Positions 7,812 through 15,903 of a stretch of DNA of 64,000 bases are shown here, one piece after another. Origin of the DNA: DASYGT01 sp035999365 (GTDB lineage Bacteria > Actinomycetota > Actinomycetes > Mycobacteriales > Jatrophihabitantaceae); contig DASYGT010000058.1 of assembly GCA_035999365.1 (NCBI GenBank), forward strand, positions 45,275-109,274, written 5' to 3'. Position numbers and translations under genes: made by a program. The notes under the pieces are model-generated. The model saw only the letters and a program-made list of their open reading frames with translations. It did no database searches and was not told where the DNA came from. Each line of letters begins with the position of its first letter. The first letter of the stretch is position 1.

Positions 7812-10800
7812 TCCCGCTCGGCTGCGCGAATTGCACCTGTTCGCCCCCGGGTGCGCGCAGCGCGCGTCCGGCTGGCATGTGCGCCGGCACGCGACGAGGG
7901 TCGATGCCGATGAGCCCGTAATCCGCACGATCGGAAAGCCTCAGGGCGTAGGTCACCATCGCGGTTGAGGTGACCCTGGCACCGAGGGCGGCGCGATCTC
8001 CGGTGATGACGACCGTCAGCCGTGCCGAGCCGGCCCGCCGGGCAATGTCCAGGGCGATGTCGGTGCTGCACCCGTGGTCGGCCTGGTCGGATGCCGCGGC
8101 GAACTCCTCCCAACCGTCGATGATCAACAGCTCGATCTGCGCGCGCGGGTCGCGGCGCCGTTGCAGGTCGACGCTCATTCGGCGCAACAACGTCGCAACC
8201 GTTTCGAACGCGAGCAGGTCGACTGCCTCGACGCAGTGCGGCAGCCCCGCCAGGTCGGTGACCCCGGAGCCGACGGCATACACGCGGAGTTGGGCTGCGG
8301 TGAGTTGAGCCGCGGCTCGAAGCGCTAGGCACCGCGCGCCCGTGGTTCGGCCGGTGCGGGCAGCTCCGGCGAAGACGATCGTGCCACCGGTCCCGAGGTC
8401 GACCAACGCCGCGGCTTGCGCCTGGTCGCGGGGCTGATCGACGAGGCCGAAGTGGACGACGTCCGTCCGCGGGGGTGCTGGCAGATCTGCGTCGGCGATG
8501 ACATCAGGCAGGGGCGGCAGCCACGGGCACGGCGCCGGTGGGCGTTGCGTTATCGCTGCGGCGGTGCCGATGGCGCGGACGAGCACTCGGATGTCACGAT
8601 CCGGGACATCGGTCGCGTCAGCCCCGGGTTGCGTGTCATCCGGCAGCTCGCGCCAGGGCATCAGGCGGACGACGCCAGTCCGCAGCGGATCGCGAGCTAC
8701 CTGTCCGCTCACCTGCGCGATCTGGATACCGGTCCTAGCGCCGGCGCGCACCATGATCGCGCGACCTGCATGCGTCGGGTCGATGGTGGCCGCGTCGCCG
8801 GTACCGATCACATCGATCGATTCGCTGGTGTCGTTCACCCGAAGAGCTATCCGCAGACTCGTGTTCGCCCGGATATCGGCCGAGACGATTCCCGCCGGAC
8901 GCTGCGTGGCGAGAACCAACTGAATCCCCAGGGAACGCCCTCGTTGCGCCACGCTGACCAGACCGTGCAGCAATTCGGGTGCGTCTTCGGCGAGCGCTGC
9001 GAATTCGTCGATCACGATGATCAGCCGCGGTAGGTGCGGAACTCCCGGCGTCGCGCGATAAGCGTTGAGATCGGCCGCGCCCACCGGTACGAACAGCCTC
9101 TCCCGTCGACGTAGCTCGCACTCGAACGCCTGCAACGCTCGATCGGTCAGTGACGGATCGAGGTCCGTGACCATTCCCGCGACGTGGGGAAGCGGCGCGC
9201 ACTCGGCGAACGCCGCCCCGCCCTTGTAGTCGATCAGCACGAAGGACACCGACTCGGGAGGGTGGTTCGCCGCAAGTCCGACGACAAGCGATTGCAATAG
9301 CTCCGACTTCCCCGCGCCGGTGGTGCCGGCGATGAGCAGGTGCGGACCATCGGCGGCGAGATCGATCTCGACGGGCCCGGAGTTGCTCAGTCCGAGGACA
9401 GTGGTCGGCCGTCCGTCGCTGTGTTGCCAGCGCTCGGCAAGGTCGCGACCGCTGGGATGTGGCGCGAGCTGAAGAAGGTCGAGCAGCCGGCATAGGTGAG
9501 GGACCTCGGCGCGTTGGGTGGCTGCGTGATCGAGCAGGGGGGCAAGCGCACGCGCCACCACTTCGGACGCCTCAGGATGCATCTGATCAGCCACGCAATC
9601 GATCCGCGCTCCGGCGCGGGACACGGCAAGGCGGGTGCCCGTCTCGCCATGTATCGAGAGGGACGAGCTGCGCGGCGACAGTGACTGCGCCCCGACGACG
9701 ACAGCGGTGATCCCGATCTCCGCGGCGGGCTGCGCGAATACGTCGAGCAGGGCGGCGTCCACGGTGCCTGCCGGGACGTCCACGAAGACGATGACCCAGC
9801 GTCCTGACCACTGCTCGCCTGCAGGGCGCGCTGCCCGGCGTCGTGCCGCAACACGAGACAGCCGCTCTGTTGTATCTGCCCATGCCGAGGTCGACGTTGA
9901 CGGCGGCTGGCGGAGGTGTGGCAGCCAGCGCAGCCAATGCCAGCGGTGCGCGACGTCGGGAGAGAACATGCCGACGATCTCGACATCGACGGGTGAGTAC
10001 AGCACGGCGAGTTGGCACAGCACGTAACCGGCAAGTCTCTGCATTGCAGTACGCGGTCCCGTCACGATCACCGCGCCTCGAGCCAGGTCCACTTCAACTG
10101 GGACCGAGGAGACCGTCCGTTCGACGGGAACGCCGCCTTGGGTGATGTGGAGCTGGGACGGAAGATCACCTGTGCCGACGCGTATCGGCAGTGTGCCGCT
10201 ATCGCGCGGGGCGCGCTCCCAGATGCGGTTGGTGCGCCCGACAGCGATCTCGGCAACGGATGCCGCATCGGGTGCCGCTTGCCGGCGTCGGTTCGCCTCG
10301 GCACCCATCGCCTGTGCGATTACCATCTCGATCTCCGTGGTGCGCTGTCGGCGGTCGGCCTCCGACCGACGCGTACTACGCCGTCGGCGCAATGCCTCTA
10401 CGAGAGTCATGCCTGCGGTCGTCAGTGGCATGGCGGCCGCCAGGAACAGCATTTGTGCGCTATGGAGCATGACGGCCATCGCCACACCGATGGCGAGCGC
10501 CAGCGCGGTCGGTGCGAACGTCGCGGAGGATCGCTGGGCGCCTTCCTCGATTCCCGGCACCTCGTACTCGCGGTTGTCGAGCCGCTCCGGCAATCGTTTG
10601 TGTCTGCGGATCATGACCTGCTGCCTGATCGGCCGGACGCGCGCAGGTGCATCGACCGGCCAGCTGAGGGCGAGGAATGAATCGCCCAGCCGAAGAACCT
10701 GCCCGGCCCGAAGTGGCGCGCCCGACGGTGCAACCACGACGCCATCGACCGTGCTGCAGTTCGTCGCGCCGAGATCGGTAACTGTGACAGCGTCATGGCT

Positions 10801-11199
10801 GACCGTGATGAACGCATGACGACGGGAAACATCCGCGTCGGTAAGGACGAGATCGCAGAGGGCGGACCTGCCGATCGTGATCGACCCGATTGGCAGTGCG
10901 ATCGCGCGACCCGAATCCGGCCCGCCGACGACCCGCAGTGTGAGCATGCTTGCCCGCGCTCGGCCACGCGGAGCGCGCGGACCGACATGCAACACCGAAC
11001 CCACGGCGAGCCGATCTGATCCGAGTCGAACGCCGGCATCAATCACCGATCCGTCTGACCAGATCGCCGCGTCGGGAGCGCCGCCGGCGATGTCGCGCAG
11101 CTGCCCGGCGATCTCGTCCATGCGCGTATCGGGCGTGCCGAAGACGGCGACATCGCAGGACGGCGCCATGGTGGATTCGATGGTCAGGTCCACTCGCAC
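7759..11199 (-). CDS. FHA-FtsK/SpoIIIE ATPase, EccC-like (type VII secretion motor)
   Basis: 1146 aa from the GTG at 11199, chosen because a GGAG lies about 10 nt upstream and upstream codons look non-coding. Order of domains: an N-terminal ubiquitin-like segment; an FHA domain (about residues 95-160, GRSALCDLV...SRRHAFI); two membrane helices near 225-260; an EccC-type middle region (IWERAPRD); a first FtsK ATPase with intact Walker A GTTGAGKSE (about 625) and Walker B LIIVIDEF (about 725); and a second, degenerate ATPase (GAARTGRTT about 942, LLIIDGWEEF). EccC proteins drive export of WXG100 substrates. No EccB, EccD, EccE or mycosin gene is nearby. The gene is divergent from a WXG100 gene. 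Confidence 0.88.
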   Translation of the reverse strand: MRVDLTIESTMAPSCDVAVFGTPDTRMDEIAGQLRDIAGGAPDAAIWSDGSVIDAGVRLGSDRLAVGSVLHVGPRAPRGRARASMLTLRVVGGPDSGRAIALPIGSITIGRSALCDLVLTDADVSRRHAFITVSHDAVTVTDLGATNCSTVDGVVVAPSGAPLRAGQVLRLGDSFLALSWPVDAPARVRPIRQQVMIRRHKRLPERLDNREYEVPGIEEGAQRSSATFAPTALALAIGVAMAVMLHSAQMLFLAAAMPLTTAGMTLVEALRRRRSTRRSEADRRQRTTEIEMVIAQAMGAEANRRRQAAPDAASVAEIAVGRTNRIWERAPRDSGTLPIRVGTGDLPSQLHITQGGVPVERTVSSVPVEVDLARGAVIVTGPRTAMQRLAGYVLCQLAVLYSPVDVEIVGMFSPDVAHRWHWLRWLPHLRQPPSTSTSAWADTTERLSRVAARRRAARPAGEQWSGRWVIVFVDVPAGTVDAALLDVFAQPAAEIGITAVVVGAQSLSPRSSSLSIHGETGTRLAVSRAGARIDCVADQMHPEASEVVARALAPLLDHAATQRAEVPHLCRLLDLLQLAPHPSGRDLAERWQHSDGRPTTVLGLSNSGPVEIDLAADGPHLLIAGTTGAGKSELLQSLVVGLAANHPPESVSFVLIDYKGGAAFAECAPLPHVAGMVTDLDPSLTDRALQAFECELRRRERLFVPVGAADLNAYRATPGVPHLPRLIIVIDEFAALAEDAPELLHGLVSVAQRGRSLGIQLVLATQRPAGIVSADIRANTSLRIALRVNDTSESIDVIGTGDAATIDPTHAGRAIMVRAGARTGIQIAQVSGQVARDPLRTGVVRLMPWRELPDDTQPGADATDVPDRDIRVLVRAIGTAAAITQRPPAPCPWLPPLPDVIADADLPAPPRTDVVHFGLVDQPRDQAQAAALVDLGTGGTIVFAGAARTGRTTGARCLALRAAAQLTAAQLRVYAVGSGVTDLAGLPHCVEAVDLLAFETVATLLRRMSVDLQRRRDPRAQIELLIIDGWEEFAAASDQADHGCSTDIALDIARRAGSARLTVVITGDRAALGARVTSTAMVTYALRLSDRADYGLIGIDPRRVPAHMPAGRALRAPGGEQVQFAQPSGINPCGGTGDRSAVRTSP

Positions 11200-11210
11200 G
11201 CCGTGCAGTC

Positions 11211-11278
11211 TCCACAAATCAACGGCTCGATGTCTCGACGATCGCCGCACTTGTGGACGGCCGTCCCCCTCATCCACA
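11211..11278. promoter_or_regulatory. Three TCCACA/TGTGGA cores in the EccC/WXG100 divergent gap
   Basis: TCCACA at 11211-11216, TGTGGA at 11252-11257 and TCCACA at 11273-11278 lie between the two divergent genes. They resemble DnaA-box cores. Function is unproven. Confidence 0.3.
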
Positions 11279-11354
11279 ACGCCGTGCGCACCGCCGCATC
11301 ACTATCGGCTGCGTCGTACCGTCAGGGCTATTCGCAGCGACAGAAGGGATGGCG

Positions 11355-11645
11355 ATGTCTGGCCTGAGGGTCACACCGGAGCAACTCGCGGCGTTGAGCG
11401 GTGCCGTCAATCGCGTGTCGACAGGTATCCGGGGAGAACATCAGCGCCTGAGGGGGCAACTCGCCCCCTTGTTCGGCGCGGAATGGGTCGGTTCGGCCTC
11501 GACGCAGTTCGGTGCGCTGTACCAGCATTTCGATCAACACGCGCGGGGGATGTCCGACGCCTTGGACGGAATCGGTGTCTTGCTTGCCAGGGCGGGTCAT
11601 TCCTACGCCGAGGTCGAGCGACAGATCGCGGCATCGTTCCGGTGA
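11355..11645 (+). CDS. WXG100 family (ESAT-6-like) protein
   Basis: 96 aa, the standard WXG100 length, expected to fold as a helical hairpin. The turn motif is W44-V-G46 (GAEWVGSAS). The C-terminus carries Y84-A-E-V-E88, fitting the YxxxD/E export signal of type VII substrates. The start is the ATG at 11355, preceded by AAGGG with 6 nt spacing; an in-frame ATG 6 nt upstream is also possible. Only one WXG100 gene is present, so it may act as a homodimer. It overlaps the SUFU gene by 4 bp and faces away from the EccC-like motor, its likely export ATPase. Confidence 0.9.
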   Translation: MSGLRVTPEQLAALSGAVNRVSTGIRGEHQRLRGQLAPLFGAEWVGSASTQFGALYQHFDQHARGMSDALDGIGVLLARAGHSYAEVERQIAASFR

Positions 11646-12238
11646 ACAGCTACGGTGGCGGGACTGTGGCTGCCCCGGACACCCTCTCCAGCGTCGAGGA
11701 CGCACTGCGCGATCACTTCGGCCAGGTACCGCAGCGAGCATCGGTGTCCTTCGTCGGCGTCGACCCCATCGAAGTTCTGCGGTTCGAGCCCATTCCGGGC
11801 GAGCACGCCTACGTCAGTCTCGGCGCGAGTCGGCATCCGATGAACGCTGCCGACAGTCCGGTCCGTCTCGAGGACGGCCCGCGCGCCGAGCTCATGGTGC
11901 ACGTGCGCGGACTCGACCCGCCTGATCTCTGGCGGCAGGTAGCCGTGCTGGCGGCGGCTCCGGCCGTCGAAGGAGTGGTGTACGTGGCCGGAATGACCGT
12001 CGATCTCGGAGCGCCGCTCGGTGCCGGCGCTCGGTGCACCGGCGGCGTGGTCGCGGCATCGGCTGTCGAAGCGATCACCACGCCTGCCGGCATCGTCGAC
12101 GTCCTGCAGATCCTGCCCGCGACCCACACCGAGCTTGCCTGGTCGCGAGTCCATGGCACGGACGAGCTCCTTCGTCGGTGGACGCAGAATGGGACGGACC
12201 TGCTCGATCTCGCTCGGGTCGCCGTCGAACTAGCCTGA
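11642..12238 (+). CDS. Suppressor-of-fused (SUFU) domain protein
   Basis: 198 aa from the GTG at 11642, overlapping the WXG100 stop (GTGA); a GTG at 11666 is an alternative. SUFU hallmarks are SLGASRHPM, the strand RAELMVHVRG, and the late segment LQILPATHTEL followed by GTDELLRRW and a final D-L-A-R. Bacterial SUFU proteins are known as an immunity superfamily in polymorphic-toxin and type VII effector loci. Here it could be an immunity protein, a chaperone or a regulator of the WXG100 partner. No toxin gene is visible, so the role is inferred from context only. Confidence 0.82.
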   Translation: MNSYGGGTVAAPDTLSSVEDALRDHFGQVPQRASVSFVGVDPIEVLRFEPIPGEHAYVSLGASRHPMNAADSPVRLEDGPRAELMVHVRGLDPPDLWRQVAVLAAAPAVEGVVYVAGMTVDLGAPLGAGARCTGGVVAASAVEAITTPAGIVDVLQILPATHTELAWSRVHGTDELLRRWTQNGTDLLDLARVAVELA

Positions 12239-12370
12239 TCGCGGTGTCGCGGTGTGGTCGATCGCATCTTCCCCCGCAATTGGCGTCGGCCACATTCGTG
12301 AGCCAGTCGGGCAGTGACAGGTCACAATCGACATAGGTAATCCCGCGTCCACAGGCAAGAGGAGAGCAAC

Positions 12371-12877
12371 GTGCAGTTCGGCAGGTACTACGAGGAGTTC
12401 GAAGTCGGAGCGGTCTACAAGCATTGGCCGGGAAAAACGGTCACCGAGTACGACGATCATCTGTTCTGCCTCTTGACGATGAACCACCATCCCCTTCATT
12501 TGGACGTCAACTACGCGGAGAAGACGACGGACTTCGGCAAGAACGTCGTTGTCGGCAACTACATCTACTCGATCTTGCTCGGCATGTCGGTGCCGGACGT
12601 CAGTGGCAAAGCCATCGCGAATCTGGAGATCGAGTCGTTGCGCCACGTCGCGCCGACATTCCACGGCGACACGATTTACGGCGAGACGACCGTGCTGGAC
12701 AAGACACCGTCCAGGTCAAAGAGCGATCGCGGCATCGTTCATGTCGAGACGATCGGCTACAAGCAGGACGGGACGATTGTCTGCATCTTCCGGCGCAAGG
12801 TAATGGTGCCCACGCAGGAGTACATCGACGCTCGCGGCGGTGAGCAGCCGGGCAGGCCGCAACCCGCCGCTCGTTAG
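12371..12877 (+). CDS. MaoC-like (R)-hydratase
   Basis: 168 aa from a GTG behind GAGGAGAG. It has the hot-dog fold pattern of MaoC-type enoyl-CoA hydratases, with N-terminal FEVGAVYKHWPGKTVTE and the central-helix segment NHHPLHLD. The usual hydratase D-x-N-P-x-H is here M-N-H-H-P-L-H. The family hydrates or dehydrates enoyl- or mesaconyl-type CoA esters; the substrate cannot be told from sequence. It converges on the NUDIX gene with a 4-bp overlap. A TAGGTAAT box about 45 bp upstream suggests a leadered promoter. Confidence 0.82.
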   Translation: MQFGRYYEEFEVGAVYKHWPGKTVTEYDDHLFCLLTMNHHPLHLDVNYAEKTTDFGKNVVVGNYIYSILLGMSVPDVSGKAIANLEIESLRHVAPTFHGDTIYGETTVLDKTPSRSKSDRGIVHVETIGYKQDGTIVCIFRRKVMVPTQEYIDARGGEQPGRPQPAAR

Positions 12878-13275
12878 CGGGGCCAGAGGTCCCATGCACG
12901 CAGGGCCTGCGCGAGGCCCGATGTCAGGTGTAGGCCGCTGATCTCCGCAGCCGTCACCCACCTGGCATCGGCCGCGTCATCGCCCGCCCTGAGATCACCC
13001 GCGACCACAGTGCAGAGGAAGTCGTCGATCGCATAGGTGTCGTCGCCAGGCGCGGGTCGGGTCACGGAGCCGACGTGCCGGACGACCCGCACCGTGAGGC
13101 CGGTTTCCTCGGCGACTTCGCGGATGCATGCCTCGGCGGCGGATTCCCCCTGGTCACATCGGCCGCCTGGCAGCGACCACAGGCCCACGCCGGGGTCGTT
13201 CGCCCGTCGCACGAGCAGCAGCCGACCTAGCCCGTCGAAGACAATCGCGCCCGCGCAGGGGATCGATTGAGCCAT
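12874..13275 (-). CDS. NUDIX hydrolase
   Basis: 133 aa with a complete Nudix box: a glycine start (PGGRCDQGE), then R-E-V-A-E-E-T-G matching REUXEEXG. This motif binds divalent metal and cleaves nucleoside-diphosphate-linked substrates. The close family is the MutT-like NTP pyrophosphohydrolases, but the substrate is not predictable. The start is the ATG at 13275. The gene is divergent from the small membrane protein at 13385. Confidence 0.88.
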   Translation of the reverse strand: MAQSIPCAGAIVFDGLGRLLLVRRANDPGVGLWSLPGGRCDQGESAAEACIREVAEETGLTVRVVRHVGSVTRPAPGDDTYAIDDFLCTVVAGDLRAGDDAADARWVTAAEISGLHLTSGLAQALRAWDLWPR

Positions 13276-13384
13276 CTCGAATTCCCTTCGCAGCGCGGCG
13301 CGGCTACCACGAATTGCCTGCTATGGGCGGTATCAATGCTCAGAGGCGGGCTGCTGGGGCGCGTCCCAATGCGGAGGAGGCGTC

Positions 13385-13540
13385 ATGAAGCTCGTCGTTA
13401 CGGGCGCTGTCGTCATCTTCCTGATCTTCTACATCATGACCTCACCGGACCAGGCGGCCAACATCGTGCACAGCTCGTGGCACACCGCGGTGAACGTCGC
13501 CCACGGCGTCGGCAGTTTCGTCAACAAGCTCTCGTCCTGA
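13385..13540 (+). CDS. Small membrane protein (51 aa)
   Basis: The ATG is preceded by GGAGGAGG at a good distance, which strongly supports translation. The product has one hydrophobic helix at residues 3-18 (LVVTGAVVIFLIFYIM) and then a polar, histidine-containing tail (HSSWHTAVNVAHGV). It resembles small actinobacterial proteins paired with PH-domain membrane proteins, and it sits 11 bp upstream of such a gene. Function unknown; probably co-transcribed with its neighbour. Confidence 0.65.
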   Translation: MKLVVTGAVVIFLIFYIMTSPDQAANIVHSSWHTAVNVAHGVGSFVNKLSS

Positions 13541-13551
13541 TCGGAACGCCC

Positions 13552-14124
13552 GTGCCGGCCCTGATGCCGTCCGAACTACCGGTCGTCGCCCGCGGGCGTC
13601 ACCACTGGGTCGTACTGTTTCGCAAGCCCCATCTCGTGTTGACAGTGGCACTGCTCGTGCTGCTGGCCGCCGCCGTGTTCGATCCGAATCCCATGGCATG
13701 GCTGTTCTTGATCGTCCTCAGCGCGGCCGCGTACCTGCGGTGGCAGAGCTGGCGGGCGGAATGGATCATCGTCACGCAGCGCAGAATCATCCGGGTACGA
13801 GGCATCCCCGAGACGACCTCGAGCGAGGCGTCGTTGAGGCTGGACCGCATCTCTGGCGCAGTGCTCGTGCAGACGGTTACCGGCAAGCTCCTGGACTACG
13901 GGTCGATCGAACTCGAGGCGCCCGGCCAGCACCCCGATGTCCGCAGGCTCGACTTCATCGCGAACCCCCAGCTGTTCTACTCCCACTTGAGGCGCGTGAT
14001 CTTCGACGACAACGTGCGGCCGGATCGCGCGCGCGACTCCGGTGGCCCCGGAGACTTCGTGACCGCGCCGTTGCCGCCGATGCAGCCGCCGTCTCCGCGC
14101 GACCAACGTCCGCGGCTGCGCTAA
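13552..14124 (+). CDS. Bacterial PH-domain membrane protein (YdbS-like)
   Basis: 190 aa from a GTG; the ATG at 13564 is an alternative. Two membrane helices lie at about residues 25-60 (LVLTVALLVLLAAAVF and WLFLIVLSAAAYL). A bPH2-type domain follows with the typical start TQRRIIRVRGI and the strand DYGSIELEAPGQ. Such proteins are membrane-anchored and often linked to envelope stress or secretion, but no reaction is known. The C-terminal 30 residues are proline- and arginine-rich and probably disordered. Confidence 0.8.
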   Translation: MPALMPSELPVVARGRHHWVVLFRKPHLVLTVALLVLLAAAVFDPNPMAWLFLIVLSAAAYLRWQSWRAEWIIVTQRRIIRVRGIPETTSSEASLRLDRISGAVLVQTVTGKLLDYGSIELEAPGQHPDVRRLDFIANPQLFYSHLRRVIFDDNVRPDRARDSGGPGDFVTAPLPPMQPPSPRDQRPRLR

Positions 14125-14131
14125 CGCCGCA

Positions 14132-14137
14132 TAGGGT
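14132..14137 (+). promoter_or_regulatory. -10 box (TAGGGT) for leaderless PHP gene
   Basis: TAGGGT, then 6 nt, then the GTG start at 14144. This fits a leaderless transcript. Confidence 0.5.
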
Positions 14138-14143
14138 GAGCCC

Positions 14144-15001
14144 GTGCGCATCGACCTGCACACGCACAGCACGGCGTCGGACGGCACTGACTCGCCCGCC
14201 GAGCTGGTACGCGCGGCTCATCGGGCCGGGTTGGACGTCATGGCGATCACCGACCACGACACGACGGCTGGCTGGGACGCGGCCCTTGCTGAGCGGCCCT
14301 CGACGATGACCGTCGTGCCCGGTGCGGAGTTTTCCTGCGTCCACCACACACCGTCCGGACGCAGGATCAGCCTCCATCTACTCGGCTACCTCTTCGACCC
14401 CGAGGCCGATGAGTTGCGCCGTGAACGCATGCGCCTGCGAGAATCACGCGAGCGACGTGCCGGCCTGATCGTCGAACACCTTCAGGCGGCCGGCTACCCG
14501 ATCACCTGGGCTCAGGTGGCGGCGATCGCGGAAGGCGGATCGGTCGGCAGGCCGCACATCGCCCGCGCCCTCGTCGCCGCCGGCGCAGCCCGCGACGTGC
14601 CCAGTGCCTTCGTCGAGCTGCTGTCGTCGCGACACCCGTACTATGTCGCGAAGCAGGACACGCCGGTGCTCGATGCGATCAGACTCATCCGCGCGGCCGG
14701 TGGTGTAGCCGTGTTCGCCCATCCGTTGGCGCGGCGCCGGGGTCCCGTAGTCGACGACGACGTCGTGGCAGCGATGACCGAAGCAGGTCTCGCCGGCATG
14801 GAGGTCGACCATCCTGATCACGACGAATTCGATCGTGCCCACGGTGCACGCCTGGCCCGGGAGCTGGATCTCATCCCCCTGGGCTCCTCCGACTACCACG
14901 GCACCAACAAGACGGTCCGGCTCGGCGAGTGTGTGACCGATCCACGTGCCTACGAACGGTTGGTCGACATCGGCACGGCGCGCCGGCCCGTCGCCGGCTA
15001 G
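14144..15001 (+). CDS. PHP-domain phosphoesterase (nucleoside 3',5'-bisphosphatase-like)
   Basis: 285 aa. The four PHP metal-binding motifs are visible: DLHTHSTASDG at the N-terminus, ITDHDTTAG, an internal H-P segment (FAHPLARRRG) and the C-terminal SSDYHG. The architecture matches TrpH/RnmA-type phosphoesterases that degrade pAp or short RNA from the 5' end. The substrate is inferred from the family, not shown. It is followed 35 bp downstream by a RecB-like nuclease with its own start signal. Confidence 0.85.
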   Translation: MRIDLHTHSTASDGTDSPAELVRAAHRAGLDVMAITDHDTTAGWDAALAERPSTMTVVPGAEFSCVHHTPSGRRISLHLLGYLFDPEADELRRERMRLRESRERRAGLIVEHLQAAGYPITWAQVAAIAEGGSVGRPHIARALVAAGAARDVPSAFVELLSSRHPYYVAKQDTPVLDAIRLIRAAGGVAVFAHPLARRRGPVVDDDVVAAMTEAGLAGMEVDHPDHDEFDRAHGARLARELDLIPLGSSDYHGTNKTVRLGECVTDPRAYERLVDIGTARRPVAG

Positions 15002-15024
15002 CCGGTTGCGACAGTGGTGGCCGA

Positions 15025-15030
15025 TACCGT
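15025..15030 (+). promoter_or_regulatory. -10 box (TACCGT) for leaderless nuclease gene
   Basis: TACCGT, then 6 nt, then the GTG at 15037. Confidence 0.5.
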
Positions 15031-15036
15031 GGCCTG

Positions 15037-15897
15037 GTGAGCATCGCCGGTGACCAGTTGACGCTCGCCGACATGCCGCAACGCCTGATGTCGTGTACGC
15101 CGTCTCGTCTGGCCGCCTTCGACTGCCCGCGGCGGTACCGCTTCGCCTACATCGACAGGCCCCCGCCGCAGCGCGGCCTGCCCTGGGCGCATAACACCCT
15201 TGGGGCAGTCGTCCACCTGGCTCTGAGCCGTTGGTGGGCGCTGCCGCGGGCTCAGCGCACCGCTGCCGAAGCAGGCCGGTTGGTCGAGCGGAACTGGCAG
15301 CACAACGGATTCCGTGACGACGCGCACTCAGCACAATGGCGCGAGATCGCGCGCGAGTGGGTCGAGCAGTACGTCAGCGAACAGGTCGACGCCGACGTCG
15401 AACCGATCGGCGTGGAGCGCACGGTCGCCGCGACCACTGCACAACTCGCCGTCAGCGGCCGCGTCGACCGGCTGGACGACCGCGGTGCCGATGTCGTCGT
15501 CGTCGACTACAAGACCGGACGCCGCCCGCTCGGTGTCGACGACGCCCGCGGCTCGCAGGCATTGGCCCTGTACGTGATCGCGACGCGCCGCACCCTGCGC
15601 AGACCCTGCAATCGCGTCGAGCTGCACCACCTCCCGACGGGAACCGTCGCCGCGTTCGATCACACGGACGACTCGCTGGCCCGGCATGTCGCGCGTGCCG
15701 AGGCCACAGCGGCGGACATCCTCGTCGCCACCGACACGCTCGCGAGCGGTGCTGACGCCGATGACGTGTTTCCGCCCGCACCCTCGCCGGCGTGTTCGTG
15801 GTGTGATTTCCGCACGCACTGCGTGGAGGGACGAGCCGCCTCCGCCGACATCGAACCGTGGGCCGGCCTGGCGACCTCGACGGCCGACGTGAGCTGA
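15037..15897 (+). CDS. RecB-like PD-(D/E)XK nuclease with Fe-S cysteines
   Basis: 286 aa. The nuclease core GRVDRLD followed by VVVVDYKTG is the D...D-x-K signature of the RecB/AddB/Cas4 family. Four cysteines are placed as in Fe-S members: one near the N-terminus (CPRRYRF) and three near the C-terminus (C-S-W-C-x5-C). In Cas4, AddB and Dna2 these hold a 4Fe-4S cluster that closes the DNA-binding ring. There is no helicase domain and no cas gene, so this is a stand-alone nuclease. It probably acts on single-stranded DNA ends, a role inferred from the family. Confidence 0.85.
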   Translation: MSIAGDQLTLADMPQRLMSCTPSRLAAFDCPRRYRFAYIDRPPPQRGLPWAHNTLGAVVHLALSRWWALPRAQRTAAEAGRLVERNWQHNGFRDDAHSAQWREIAREWVEQYVSEQVDADVEPIGVERTVAATTAQLAVSGRVDRLDDRGADVVVVDYKTGRRPLGVDDARGSQALALYVIATRRTLRRPCNRVELHHLPTGTVAAFDHTDDSLARHVARAEATAADILVATDTLASGADADDVFPPAPSPACSWCDFRTHCVEGRAASADIEPWAGLATSTADVS

Positions 15898-15903
15898 CAG
15901 CGC

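Noticed and set aside
15037..15897. Cas4 of a CRISPR adaptation module
   Set aside because: No cas1, cas2 or repeats are nearby. The protein is better called a RecB-like nuclease.
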